Shown: positions 50,481-58,440 of the stretch, in pieces
Numbering within the stretch: position 1 is the stretch's first letter
Layout of the letters: each line of letters opens with the position of its first letter
From: Ochrobactrum sp. RH2CCR150
Lineage (GTDB): Bacteria; Pseudomonadota; Alphaproteobacteria; Rhizobiales; Rhizobiaceae
Assembly: GCA_014138095.1 (NCBI GenBank)
Contig: JACGXE010000008.1
Coordinates: forward strand, 124,001-188,000
Length of the DNA: 64,000 bases
Direction: 5' to 3'
Program-made: the position numbers and the translations under genes
The notes under the pieces: generated by a model
Told to the model about the DNA's origin: nothing
Seen by the model: the letters and a program-made list of their open reading frames with translations, nothing else
The model's database searches: none

Positions 50481-50828
50481 TCACGGATGCGGCGACGGGA
50501 AGCCGTGCCGCTCCGTTAACGCGGCCAGAATTTTGTGCGGATCGGCAATTAGCGAGCGCCCCTGATAAGTGCCCGTTTCGAATGACGTGCGGTCGCCATC
50601 TTTCAAAACCAGCAACGGCAGAGACTGATTTTCCTCACCCGCAAGCTGGATCACCTTCTCGCGCGGTCTTGCAAATGCGATGCGCTCGATCTTCAAATCT
50701 CCACCGAGCGACGGAAACGACGCCAGAACACCCTCGATCAGCGCGCAATGCCAGCAGTAGAATTCCTGTCCGGGATAGGCCGTATCTTTGAAACCCGGCG
50801 TCAGAAGAAACAACGTATCTTGGGTCAT
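50481..50828 (-). CDS. DUF3088 domain protein with a CxxC motif
   Basis: The 115-residue protein matches DUF3088. Near the N-terminus it has YCWHCALIEGVL, a thioredoxin-like CxxC at the start of a helix, followed by SLPLLVLKDGDRTSFETGTY, the usual region for the cis-proline of thioredoxin folds (proline in SLPLLV). This suggests a redox or glutathione-related role, but the function of the family is not established. The ATG at 50826-50828 is clear. It converges with the heparinase-like gene, whose stop codon is 13 bases away. Confidence 0.85.
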   Translation of the reverse strand: MTQDTLFLLTPGFKDTAYPGQEFYCWHCALIEGVLASFPSLGGDLKIERIAFARPREKVIQLAGEENQSLPLLVLKDGDRTSFETGTYQGRSLIADPHKILAALTERHGFPSPHP

Positions 50829-50989
50829 TTTGCTTTAGCCTCAGAGCGAATGGATTTACAAATCACTGTTACATCATTCCATAGCAGTTCTTCACCAAGC
50901 CGTCTTCAAAAGTGAGTAACCGTTGCGGAACTGGATGCACTGCATATCGTTCCGGTTCGACACCGGTCCTCAACAACAGGAGTTACCCC

Positions 50990-52009
50990 ATGGGCGAAAA
51001 GATCAACCAGCGCATCGTGCTCGCATCGCGTCCGGACGGACGCCCCACGGCGGAAAACTTCCGGCTTGAGGAAGCGGCAGTTCCGGGCGCTGGCGAAGGC
51101 GAAGTGCTTCTGAAGCTGCGTTATCTTTCGCTCGACCCCTATATGCGCGGCCGCATGAGCGCCGCCAAATCCTATGCGGCACCAGTGGAGATCGGTTCGG
51201 TCATGGAAGGCGGCACAGTGGGCGAAGTGGTTGAAAGCCACAGCGCAGGCTTCGCGCCAGGCGACTTCGTACTGTCCCATTCCGGCTGGCAAAGCTATGC
51301 GGTGGCCAATGCCTCAACCTTGCGCAAGCTTGATCCCGAGCAGGCGCCGTTGACCACCGCGCTTGGCGTCCTTGGCATGCCGGGCTTCACCGCCTATTCC
51401 GGCCTCTTGACCATCGGCCAGCCCAAGGAAGGCGAAACCGTTGTCGTTGCAGCAGCTACCGGTCCCGTTGGTTCCGCTGTCGGGCAGATCGCCAAGCTGA
51501 AGGGTGCACGGGCGGTCGGCATTGCGGGCGGCGCGGACAAGTGCAAGGCGCTGATAGACGAATTCGGTTTCGACGTTGCCGTTGACCATCACAGCCCGAA
51601 CTTCGCCCAGGAACTGGCGCTGGCCTGCCCGGACGGTATCGACGTCTATTTCGAGAATGTCGGCGGCAAGGTTTTCGCAGCGGTCTTCCCGTTGCTGAAT
51701 CCTTTTGCCCGTGTGCCGGTTTGCGGGCTCATCGCGCAATATAACCAGAGCGGCCCATTCGACGGTCCCGACCGCCTGCCGCTTGTTATGCGCGATATCC
51801 TGTCCAAGAGCCTGACCATTCGCGGCTTCATCCAGCGCGACTTTGCCGATCAGCGCCCCGCTTTTTATCACGATATGGCAAAATGGATCGCCGACGGTCA
51901 AATCCGCTATCGCGAAGACATTGTGGAAGGGCTCGAAAACGCACCGAAAGCCTTTATTTCGATGCTTGAAGGCGGCAATTTCGGCAAGCTCGTCGTAAAG
52001 CTCTCATAG
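50990..52009 (+). CDS. NADP-dependent medium-chain oxidoreductase (CurA/leukotriene-B4-dehydrogenase type)
   Basis: A 339-residue zinc-independent medium-chain dehydrogenase. The N-terminus QRIVLASRPDGRPTAENFRL and the motif SLDPYMRGRM are typical of the CurA/PTGR group; the cofactor loop is VVVAAATGPVGSAVGQIAKLKGARAVGIAGG, and FENVGGKVF follows. Such enzymes reduce double bonds of unsaturated aldehydes and ketones. ATG 50990 has AGGAG six bases upstream. It appears monocistronic, with a weak hairpin (GCTTGCA/TGCAAGC) at 52024-52046. Confidence 0.93.
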   Translation: MGEKINQRIVLASRPDGRPTAENFRLEEAAVPGAGEGEVLLKLRYLSLDPYMRGRMSAAKSYAAPVEIGSVMEGGTVGEVVESHSAGFAPGDFVLSHSGWQSYAVANASTLRKLDPEQAPLTTALGVLGMPGFTAYSGLLTIGQPKEGETVVVAAATGPVGSAVGQIAKLKGARAVGIAGGADKCKALIDEFGFDVAVDHHSPNFAQELALACPDGIDVYFENVGGKVFAAVFPLLNPFARVPVCGLIAQYNQSGPFDGPDRLPLVMRDILSKSLTIRGFIQRDFADQRPAFYHDMAKWIADGQIRYREDIVEGLENAPKAFISMLEGGNFGKLVVKLS

Positions 52010-52101
52010 AATACAACTATTCCGCTTGCAGAACCACGTTGCAAGCATAATGCTACACCGGGTTTCGGGGATGCGAGTCACTTCGGCGAGGCAGGCAGAT
52101 C

Positions 52102-52386
52102 ATGGGTGAACGCCAGCAGGCTGGCATAGGCGAGGATGCAGGCGGTCCGGGACGCGAGCGCCAGGAAGAAGCGCGCCGTATTCTGGATCGGCTGGACCGC
52201 GAACAGACCGGGGCGGAAGGTCTCGTCCGTCGCGGTTTTGCCCGCACCACCAATCACCTTGCCGCCGGGGACGCGCCGGAAAACGACCGCATCGAACTCT
52301 GGGCCACCCGCATCGGACGAACCCTCGGCCTTCTCATCACGCTGGCGATCATCGTCTGGCTCCTCTTTTATCTCATGCAAAGCTAG
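52102..52386 (+). CDS. Small protein with a C-terminal membrane anchor
   Basis: A 94-residue protein of unknown function. The first 60 residues are charged and probably helical (ERQEEARRILDRLDREQTG); residues 72-92 form a single hydrophobic segment (GLLITLAIIVWLLFYLM), suggesting an inner-membrane anchor with a cytoplasmic head. The ATG has GAGGCAGG ten bases upstream. It ends seven bases before pdxY, so the two may be cotranscribed. Small tail-anchored proteins next to pdxY occur in other rhizobia as far as I recall. Confidence 0.72.
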   Translation: MGERQQAGIGEDAGGPGRERQEEARRILDRLDREQTGAEGLVRRGFARTTNHLAAGDAPENDRIELWATRIGRTLGLLITLAIIVWLLFYLMQS

Positions 52387-52393
52387 GTCTAAC

Positions 52394-53278
52394 ATGACGC
52401 TTTCTGCGCCTTCGGACGCGACAACCGTTATTGTCATTTCAAGCCATGTCGTGCGCGGTTCGGTGGGCAACCGGGCCGCTGTTTTCGCATTGGAAACACT
52501 GGGGTTTCCTGTCTGGGCCGTGCCAACCGTAGTCCTGCCCTGGCATCCCGGCCATGGCCCAGCCGGGCGCATCGTGCCGCCGCCGGAAGAATTTCTGCGC
52601 CTTATGCAGGATCTTCAGCGCGCTCCATGGCTTGGGGAAGTCGGCGCAATCCTGACGGGCTATCTCGGCCACCCGGAACAGGCGGCAGCCGTTGCTGAGT
52701 TGGTCAAGGGCGTCAAGGCCCAAAACCCGAACGCCGTCTATCTCTGCGACCCGGTGATCGGCGATGAGAAAGGCCTCTATGTGCCGGAGGCAACCGCTAT
52801 CGGCATCCGCGACAAACTCATGCCGCTTGCCGATATCGCCACACCCAACCGGTTCGAACTGTCCTGGCTGACCGGCGTGCCACTGGAAGACAACAAATCG
52901 CTGATGGAAGCTGCACTGGACGCCGGACCGGCAACCATGCTTGTCACCTCCGCCTTCCCGCTGATGGCTGGCAGTATCGGCAATATATTGCTGACGCCGA
53001 CCATGGCGCTGATGGCCGAGCATCGTCGTGTGGATGGTCCGACCAACGGACTTGGCGATCTGACCTCTGCTGTGTTTCTCGCGCGCCGCCTTTCCGGGCA
53101 ATCGGAAGAAAAGACCTTGCAGAGCACAACGGCTGCTGTGTTCGAAATCATGGCGCGCTCGGCAAAACGCGGTGCCGATGAACTGATGCTGGAAGCCGAC
53201 GCCTCCAGCCTTGCCACGCCCATGGCCATGGTGCAGACGCGACGTCTTGTACACCCAACCAAGGGATTGCGCGCTTGA
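52394..53278 (+). CDS. pdxY: Pyridoxal kinase
   Basis: The 294-residue enzyme belongs to the ribokinase-like pyridoxal kinases of the vitamin B6 salvage route. The N-terminus VIVISSHVVRGSVGNRAAVF is the substrate-binding start; YLCDPVIGDEKGLYVPE, TPNRFELSWLTG, and the anion-hole/catalytic motif TNGLGDLTSAVFLA (catalytic Asp) are all present, with Asn-Gly in place of the more usual Gly-Thr-Gly. ATG 52394 follows the anchored small protein by seven bases. The next gene starts inside its stop codon. It is a thematic partner to the YggS protein (B6 balance) at 40.9 kb. Confidence 0.93.
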   Translation: MTLSAPSDATTVIVISSHVVRGSVGNRAAVFALETLGFPVWAVPTVVLPWHPGHGPAGRIVPPPEEFLRLMQDLQRAPWLGEVGAILTGYLGHPEQAAAVAELVKGVKAQNPNAVYLCDPVIGDEKGLYVPEATAIGIRDKLMPLADIATPNRFELSWLTGVPLEDNKSLMEAALDAGPATMLVTSAFPLMAGSIGNILLTPTMALMAEHRRVDGPTNGLGDLTSAVFLARRLSGQSEEKTLQSTTAAVFEIMARSAKRGADELMLEADASSLATPMAMVQTRRLVHPTKGLRA

Positions 53279-54009
53279 CGCGTGAAGCGACGCCCGTTGC
53301 TGGCGTCGATGGCTGCCGAGGCGGCTGGATCGCCGTGTCGGGCGAAGGCAGTGGCATGCGTGCCGACGTTTTCAGCAGCTTTGCTGCACTGATTACGGCG
53401 CTGCCGGATAATGCCATTATCGCGGTTGATATGCCGATCGGATTACCGGAAACAGGCACACGCGCAGCCGAACGCACAGCGCGGGCGCATCTTGGCGCAA
53501 GACAATCGAGCCTCTTTTCCATTCCTCCGCGCGAAGCCGTTTATGCCGAAGATTATCGCGAAAGCTGTGCCCGCTCGATGGAGCGGTCCGATCCACCCCG
53601 CAAGGTTTCCCGACAGGCCTTTGGACTGTTTCCGAAAATCCGCGAACTCGACACGGTTCTGCGCGGCGAGCCACGCTTGCGCGAACGTGTGATCGAATCT
53701 CACCCGGAACTCGCCTTCGCCATGCTGAACGGCGGCCCCGGTGGTCCCAGCGCCATGACGCTGCCCAAGAAGATCAAAGGGCGTGTCAATCCAGAAGGCA
53801 TGGCCGAACGCCAAGCCTTGCTGATACGCTGTGGTCTGTCAGAAAATTTTGTCAGCCTGCGCGCTCCACGTGGCGCAAAGGATGATGACTTTCTCGACGC
53901 CTGCGCCATGTTTCTCGTGGCCAGACGTTATACGCACGGCGAAGCCCGAGCACATCCTGCCCTTGCCGAGCATGATGCACACGGTCTGCGAATGACGATA
54001 TGGGCCTGA
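53275..54009 (+). CDS. DUF429 domain protein (RNase H-like fold)
   Basis: A 244-residue protein of the DUF429 family, predicted to have an RNase H-like nuclease fold but without confirmed activity. The opening GVDGCRGGWIAV holds the first acidic residue, then AVDMPIGLPE, and RAPRGAKDDDFLDACAMFLVARR carries the C-terminal acidic cluster. The only reasonable start is TTG at 53275, overlapping the pdxY stop codon in the form TTGA, with AAGGGA nine bases upstream, so translation is probably coupled to pdxY. Confidence 0.87.
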   Translation: MTREATPVAGVDGCRGGWIAVSGEGSGMRADVFSSFAALITALPDNAIIAVDMPIGLPETGTRAAERTARAHLGARQSSLFSIPPREAVYAEDYRESCARSMERSDPPRKVSRQAFGLFPKIRELDTVLRGEPRLRERVIESHPELAFAMLNGGPGGPSAMTLPKKIKGRVNPEGMAERQALLIRCGLSENFVSLRAPRGAKDDDFLDACAMFLVARRYTHGEARAHPALAEHDAHGLRMTIWA

Positions 54010-54053
54010 TCATTTTGATTGATCTCGGTTTTCGATAAGGATATTGAAACGCC

Positions 54054-54710
54054 ATGGCTGATCTTCCGGACACACTCCTCTCGGGTTACAAAACCTTCAT
54101 GACGGAGCATTTCGCACGGGAAACCGCGCGCTATCGCGAACTGGCGGAAAAAGGACAATCACCGGAAACTCTGGTTATTGCCTGCTGCGATTCCCGCGCT
54201 GCTCCCGAAACAATCTTCAACTCTGCGCCCGGCGAAATCTTCGTCCTGCGCAATGTTGCCAATCTCATTCCCCCTTACGAGCCCGACGGCGAGTTTCATG
54301 CGGCATCGGCTGCGCTGGAATTCGCAGTGCAAAGCCTCAAGGTGAAGCACATCGTGGTCATGGGCCATGGACGATGCGGCGGCATCAAAGCTGCGCTCGA
54401 TACGGAAAGCGCGCCTCTGTCGCCCGGTGATTTCATCGGCAAGTGGATGAGTCTGATTGCGCCTGCGGCTGAAGCTGTCAGCGGCAACAGCCTGATGACG
54501 CCGACCGAGCGCCAGACAGCACTGGAGCGCATTTCGATCCGCTATTCGCTGAATAATCTGCGCACCTTCCCTTGCGTCGATATTCTGGAGAAGAAGGGCA
54601 AGCTCAGCCTGCACGGCGCATGGTTCGATATTTCGACCGGTGAGCTTTGGGTAATGGATCACCAGACCGGCGATTTCAAACGCCCTGAAGCCGGCGAACC
54701 CATTTTGTAA
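54054..54710 (+). CDS. Beta-class carbonic anhydrase
   Basis: A 218-residue beta-carbonic anhydrase that interconverts CO2 and bicarbonate, useful to the pyruvate carboxylase in this window. The zinc ligands are Cys45 in IACCDSRAAPE, with the Asp-Arg dyad D46/R48, His105 and Cys108 in VVMGHGRCGGIKA. The length and C-terminal LSLHGAWFDISTGELWV are normal. ATG 54054 is clear. It lies 44 bases after the DUF429 gene; a strong terminator follows. Confidence 0.96.
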   Translation: MADLPDTLLSGYKTFMTEHFARETARYRELAEKGQSPETLVIACCDSRAAPETIFNSAPGEIFVLRNVANLIPPYEPDGEFHAASAALEFAVQSLKVKHIVVMGHGRCGGIKAALDTESAPLSPGDFIGKWMSLIAPAAEAVSGNSLMTPTERQTALERISIRYSLNNLRTFPCVDILEKKGKLSLHGAWFDISTGELWVMDHQTGDFKRPEAGEPIL

Positions 54711-54729
54711 ATCTTGCCAGACGGCAATA

Positions 54730-54757
54730 AAAAGCCCCGGTTTGACCGGGGCTTTTT
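54730..54757 (+). terminator. Carbonic anhydrase gene terminator
   Basis: AAAAGCCCCGG and CCGGGGCTTTT pair perfectly around TTTGA and are followed by T. It starts 20 bases after the stop codon and could act in the other direction for the lytic transglycosylase gene. Confidence 0.93.
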
Positions 54758-54804
54758 TAGTTTCAGAACATGAGGAGCGCTTCAGCAGCGCTCCATCATT
54801 CTTC

Positions 54805-55626
54805 TTAATTCCCGTCGATAGCCTTGCCCATGACGGCGATGGCGCGCTGGTAAACCTGCGCTGCATTCCAGCCCTGAATCGCGCCGTAATTCGGCTCACC
54901 CGGCTGATAGCCTGCACCACGGCTCCAGCCATGGCCAACCAGGAAGTTGGCGGTCGAATGAAGAGCGTCCGCCTTGTTCTTCAGATCGAAATGGGCACCG
55001 CCCGAACCGCTGACGCCGTATTTCAGGACGTTTGCCGGCATGAACTGGGTCTGGCCAACTTCACCATGCATGGCGCCGACAGCCTGCGGGCTGAGGTCGC
55101 CCTGATCGACGAGCTTGAGTGCGGCATAGAGCTGTTCGGTGAAATATTCGGTACGGCGGCAGTCATAGGCCAGCGTTGCAACGGCCGAAACCGTGTTCTG
55201 CTTGCCCAGATAGTTGCCGAAGCCGGTTTCCATGCCCCAGATCGCGATCAGCGGACCGGCAGGAACACCGTAACGCTTTTCGATATTGGCGAAGAGAGCC
55301 GCATTCTGCGCCTTCATGGCCTTGCCGCGCTTGATGATCGTATCCGCGCCGCGCTTCTTCATGAAGTCTTCGAAGGAGAGCTTGAAGCTCTTCTGGTTGC
55401 GGTCGGCATTGATGGTGGCCTGCGCATATTTGGTGCTGGCCAGCGCGCTGATGCCCGCCTTGCCAACGCCGCGCGATGGCGCTTCCTTCAGGGTCTGCTG
55501 CAGCCACGCATTGTAACCGGCAGCATTATTGCCGCATTGTGCGGCCTGCGCCGCGCCTGCACCCGCAAACATGCCCGCTGCAAGAACTGTCGCCGCCCAA
55601 ATCCGGCCCTTGGCAGTCAACGCCAT
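54805..55626 (-). CDS. Lytic murein transglycosylase (MltB family)
   Basis: A 273-residue exported enzyme that cleaves the glycan strands of peptidoglycan. The signal peptide ends AGAGAAQAAQ near residue 28. The SLT-type domain follows; the catalytic glutamate is in LIAIWGMETGFGNYLG, with GAMHGEVGQTQFMPANVLKYG and NFLVGHGWSRGAGYQ further on. It is shorter than E. coli MltB and has no lipobox, so it is probably free in the periplasm. ATG 55624-55626 is clear. It converges with the carbonic anhydrase gene. Confidence 0.93.
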   Translation of the reverse strand: MALTAKGRIWAATVLAAGMFAGAGAAQAAQCGNNAAGYNAWLQQTLKEAPSRGVGKAGISALASTKYAQATINADRNQKSFKLSFEDFMKKRGADTIIKRGKAMKAQNAALFANIEKRYGVPAGPLIAIWGMETGFGNYLGKQNTVSAVATLAYDCRRTEYFTEQLYAALKLVDQGDLSPQAVGAMHGEVGQTQFMPANVLKYGVSGSGGAHFDLKNKADALHSTANFLVGHGWSRGAGYQPGEPNYGAIQGWNAAQVYQRAIAVMGKAIDGN

Positions 55627-56004
55627 TCTTATCTCCTTGTGAGTGATCTGCTGTGAACTGTTCCGCGAAAATGATTCGCCTTATGCGGGAATTTGCCATT
55701 CCCACACCGTAATGTCATCGGCGGATATGCGCTAAATCGGGTGAAAGAACGGCAAAACGACCGAGTTTTGCTTGACATTCCGCACTTTGAGCCCTAATCC
55801 ACCCCTCAATCTATCCGCGATCTTCAGAACGCGAGCCACCGACCGGGACCCATTTTGGTATAAAGCGATCCCGGAGGTCCACATCCGACAGCGCGTTGCG
55901 CCCTCGGGTGCTGTATCGCTTTGGGTGCTTCTTGAACTGGCAGACACGCGGGACGATCTATCCCGGATAAGCCTCCCGCCTACTCCCGGATATAAGGAAA
56001 CGCG
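55627..56004. other. Divergent intergenic region and long ffh leader
   Basis: About 378 bases without a credible gene between mltB-type and ffh. A good promoter candidate lies at 55772-55800, which would give ffh a leader of nearly 200 bases. I searched for a 4.5S RNA here, because ffs partners Ffh, and did not find its conserved GGAAGCAGCC-type loop. The leader contains some GC-rich inverted stretches without a clear riboswitch pattern. Confidence 0.5.
55772..55800 (+). promoter_or_regulatory. Candidate ffh promoter
   Basis: TTGACA at 55772-55777 and TAATCC at 55795-55800 are separated by 17 bases, close to the alphaproteobacterial housekeeping pattern (strong -35 box, relaxed -10 box). Confidence 0.5.
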
Positions 56005-57567
56005 ATGTTTGAATCACTTCAGGAGCGTCTTGGCTCCATCCTGAACGGCCTCACCGGACGCGGCGCTCTCTCTGAAAGCGACGTGACGGCAGCGCTGCGC
56101 GAAGTGCGTCGTGCGCTCATTGAAGCCGACGTTTCGCTGGAAGTGGTTCGTTCCTTTACCGACCGCGTTCGTGAGAAGGCAGTCGGCGCAGAGATTCTCA
56201 AGAGCATCAAGCCCGGCCAGATGGTCGTTAAGATCGTCCATGACGAGCTTATCGAAATGCTCGGCACCGAAGGCGTTTCCATTGATCTCAACGCGCCTGC
56301 GCCAGTCGTCATTATGATGGTCGGCTTGCAGGGTTCGGGTAAGACGACCTCCACCGGCAAGATCGCCAAGCGCCTCACCGAGCGCCAGCGCAAGAAAGTA
56401 CTGATGGCGTCGCTCGATACGCGCCGTCCGGCCGCGCAGGAGCAGCTTCGTCAGCTGGGCATCCAGACCGGCGTCGACACGCTGCCGATCATCGCCGGTC
56501 AAACGCCGGTCGAAATCGCCAAGCGCGCCGTTCAGGCCGCCAAGCTTGGCGCGCATGATGTCGTCATTCTCGACACCGCCGGCCGCACGCATATTGACGA
56601 GCCGCTGATGGTGGAAATGGCGGATATCCGCAAGGCCGCCAATCCGCATGAAATTCTGCTCGTTGCCGACAGCCTGACCGGTCAGGACGCTGTCAATCTG
56701 GCGCGCAATTTTGATGAACGCGTCGGCATCACCGGTATCGTTCTGACCCGTATGGACGGTGACGGTCGTGGCGGTGCAGCCCTTTCGATGCGCGCGATCA
56801 CCGGCAAGCCGATCAAGCTGATCGCCACCGGCGAAAAAATGGATGCGCTTGAGGAATTCTATCCCAAGCGTATTGCCGACCGTATTCTCGGTATGGGCGA
56901 TATTGTTTCGCTCGTCGAAAAAGCTGCTGAAAACATCGACGCGGAAAAAGCCGCTGCGATGGCCAAGAAGATGCAGTCCGGCAAGTTTGATCTCAACGAT
57001 CTCGCCGACCAGCTGGGCCAGATGAAGAAGCTCGGCGGCATGGGCGGCATCATGGGCATGATGCCCGGCATGGGCAAGATGAAGGATCAGGTTGCTGCAG
57101 CCGGTCTCGACGACAAGGTCTTTGACCGCCAGCTCGCCATTATCGGTTCCATGACCAAGGCTGAGCGCGCCAATCCGGACCTGTTGAAGCACAGCCGCAA
57201 GCAGCGCATTGCCAAGGGTTCCGGTACCAACGCCGCTGACATCAACAAGCTTCTCAAGATGCACCGCCAGATGGCCGACATGATGAAAGTCATGGGCAAG
57301 GGCAAGGGCGGAATGATGAAGCAGATGATGGGCGGTCTTGCCAGCAAGATGGGCCTTGGTGGCGGCATGGGCGGCCTCGGCGGCATGCCGGATCTGTCGA
57401 AGATGGACCCGAAGCAGCTTGAAGCGCTTGCCAAGCAGGCGGAAGCGGCTGGTCTGACGAAAGGCGGCGGCTTGCCTGGACTTTCTGGCGGCGGTCTCCC
57501 CGGTTTGGGCGGCCCCAAGCTTCCGGGTCTTGGTGGCGGCCTTCCAGGTCTGCCGAAGAAGAAGTGA
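56005..57567 (+). CDS. ffh: Signal recognition particle protein Ffh
   Basis: The 520-residue GTPase of the signal recognition particle, which delivers nascent membrane proteins to FtsY. The N domain comes first (MFESLQERLGSILNGLTGRG), then the G domain with GLQGSGKTTSTGKIAK, DTRRPAAQEQL, DTAGRTHIDEPLM and TRMDGDGRGGAAL, and the methionine-rich M domain. Its end is long and glycine-rich (repeated GGLPGL blocks), more so than in E. coli. It is the first gene of a cluster with chorismate mutase and rpsP. ATG 56005 has AAGGAAA upstream. Confidence 0.98.
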   Translation: MFESLQERLGSILNGLTGRGALSESDVTAALREVRRALIEADVSLEVVRSFTDRVREKAVGAEILKSIKPGQMVVKIVHDELIEMLGTEGVSIDLNAPAPVVIMMVGLQGSGKTTSTGKIAKRLTERQRKKVLMASLDTRRPAAQEQLRQLGIQTGVDTLPIIAGQTPVEIAKRAVQAAKLGAHDVVILDTAGRTHIDEPLMVEMADIRKAANPHEILLVADSLTGQDAVNLARNFDERVGITGIVLTRMDGDGRGGAALSMRAITGKPIKLIATGEKMDALEEFYPKRIADRILGMGDIVSLVEKAAENIDAEKAAAMAKKMQSGKFDLNDLADQLGQMKKLGGMGGIMGMMPGMGKMKDQVAAAGLDDKVFDRQLAIIGSMTKAERANPDLLKHSRKQRIAKGSGTNAADINKLLKMHRQMADMMKVMGKGKGGMMKQMMGGLASKMGLGGGMGGLGGMPDLSKMDPKQLEALAKQAEAAGLTKGGGLPGLSGGGLPGLGGPKLPGLGGGLPGLPKKK

Positions 57568-57572
57568 GCATT

Positions 57573-57884
57573 ATGAGCGACGAACAGAACACTGCACCCG
57601 CCGAACTTCTGTCACTGCGTGCCTCCATCGACAATATCGATGCGGCGCTGATCCATATGCTGGCCGAACGCTTCCGCTGCACAAAGGCAGTGGGCGTGCT
57701 GAAGGCCGAACGGGGCCTCGCCCCGGCTGACCCGGCTCGCGAAAAGCGTCAGGTCGAGCGCCTTCGCGCTCTGGCCGTCGACGCCCATCTCGACCCCGAT
57801 TTCGCCGAAAAATTCCTGAACTTCATCGTGAAGGAAGTCATTCGGCATCATGAGCATGCCGCTGCCAATCACAGCGGAAAATAA
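57573..57884 (+). CDS. Chorismate mutase (AroQ type)
   Basis: A 103-residue all-helical chorismate mutase, which makes prephenate for phenylalanine and tyrosine. The landmark is ELLSLRASIDNIDAALIHMLAERF at the N-terminus (first helix, active-site arginine), then KAVGVLKAERGLAPADPAREKRQ, and the last helix EKFLNFIVKEVIRHHE. The gene starts five bases after the ffh stop codon, so it is in one operon with ffh, an order seen in other alphaproteobacteria. ATG 57573 is used; an in-frame ATG overlaps the ffh end. Confidence 0.93.
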   Translation: MSDEQNTAPAELLSLRASIDNIDAALIHMLAERFRCTKAVGVLKAERGLAPADPAREKRQVERLRALAVDAHLDPDFAEKFLNFIVKEVIRHHEHAAANHSGK

Positions 57885-57909
57885 ATAGCCGATAACGGCT
57901 TGATCCATT

Positions 57910-57946
57910 GCCCTGACGGGCAGAACTACCGATAGCCCGTCAGGGC
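57910..57946 (+). promoter_or_regulatory. Perfect hairpin in the leader of rpsP
   Basis: GCCCTGACGGGC and GCCCGTCAGGGC form a 12-bp perfect stem around a 13-base loop, 25 bases after the chorismate mutase stop codon and 28 bases before rpsP. No T run follows, so it is not a classic terminator. It could attenuate, or regulate translation of, rpsP. Confidence 0.55.
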
Positions 57947-57973
57947 CAAACAATTGTCTAAAGGAAAGAAAAA

Positions 57974-58381
57974 ATGTCCCTCAAGATTCGTCTCGCCCGC
58001 GCTGGCTCCAAGAAGCGTCCTTACTACCACGTCGTCGTTGCCGACGTCCGCAGCCCGCGTGACGGCCGTTTCATCGAAACCGTTGGCGCATGGAACCCGA
58101 TGCTGGCCAAGGACGCTGAACGCGTAAAGCTCGACGCCGACCGCATCCAGCATTGGATCGCTCAGGGCGCACAGCCGACCGATCGCGTTCTGCGCTTCCT
58201 CGACCAGGCTGGCATTGCCAAGCGTCCGGCTCGCAGCAACCCGACCAAGGGTGAGCCAGGTAAGAAGGCTCAGGAGCGTATCGCTCTGGCCAAGCAGGCT
58301 GAAGAAGAAGCTGCTGCCAAGGCTGCAGAAGCCGCTGCTGCTGCAGCTGCTCCGGCTGAAGAAGCTGCTGCAAGCGAATAA
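57974..58381 (+). CDS. rpsP: 30S ribosomal protein S16
   Basis: The 135-residue protein starts [22 protein letters not shown], the S16 signature, and has the normal core to about residue 100. Residues 104-135 are a tail of alanine and glutamate ([17 protein letters not shown] and similar), common in alphaproteobacteria but of unknown purpose. ATG 57974 has GGAAAG upstream. The terminator at 58408 follows at once, so rimM and trmD, often downstream of rpsP, are not in this operon. Confidence 0.97.
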   Translation: MSLKIRLARAGSKKRPYYHVVVADVRSPRDGRFIETVGAWNPMLAKDAERVKLDADRIQHWIAQGAQPTDRVLRFLDQAGIAKRPARSNPTKGEPGKKAQERIALAKQAEEEAAAKAAEAAAAAAAPAEEAAASE

Positions 58382-58407
58382 TCTTTCGCGCAGTTTGCGT
58401 GTTTGAG

Positions 58408-58440
58408 AAAGCGGCGGAGCAATCCGCCGCTTTTCTTTTA
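58408..58440 (+). terminator. rpsP terminator
   Basis: AAAGCGGCGGA and TCCGCCGCTTT pair around GCAA, and TTTTCTTTT follows. It lies 27 bases past the rpsP stop codon and overlaps the end of the convergent MarR-GNAT gene by three bases. Confidence 0.92.

Noticed and set aside
55801-56004. A 4.5S RNA gene upstream of ffh
   Set aside because: The conserved GGAAGCAGCC-type internal loop and the long hairpin of SRP RNA are absent.
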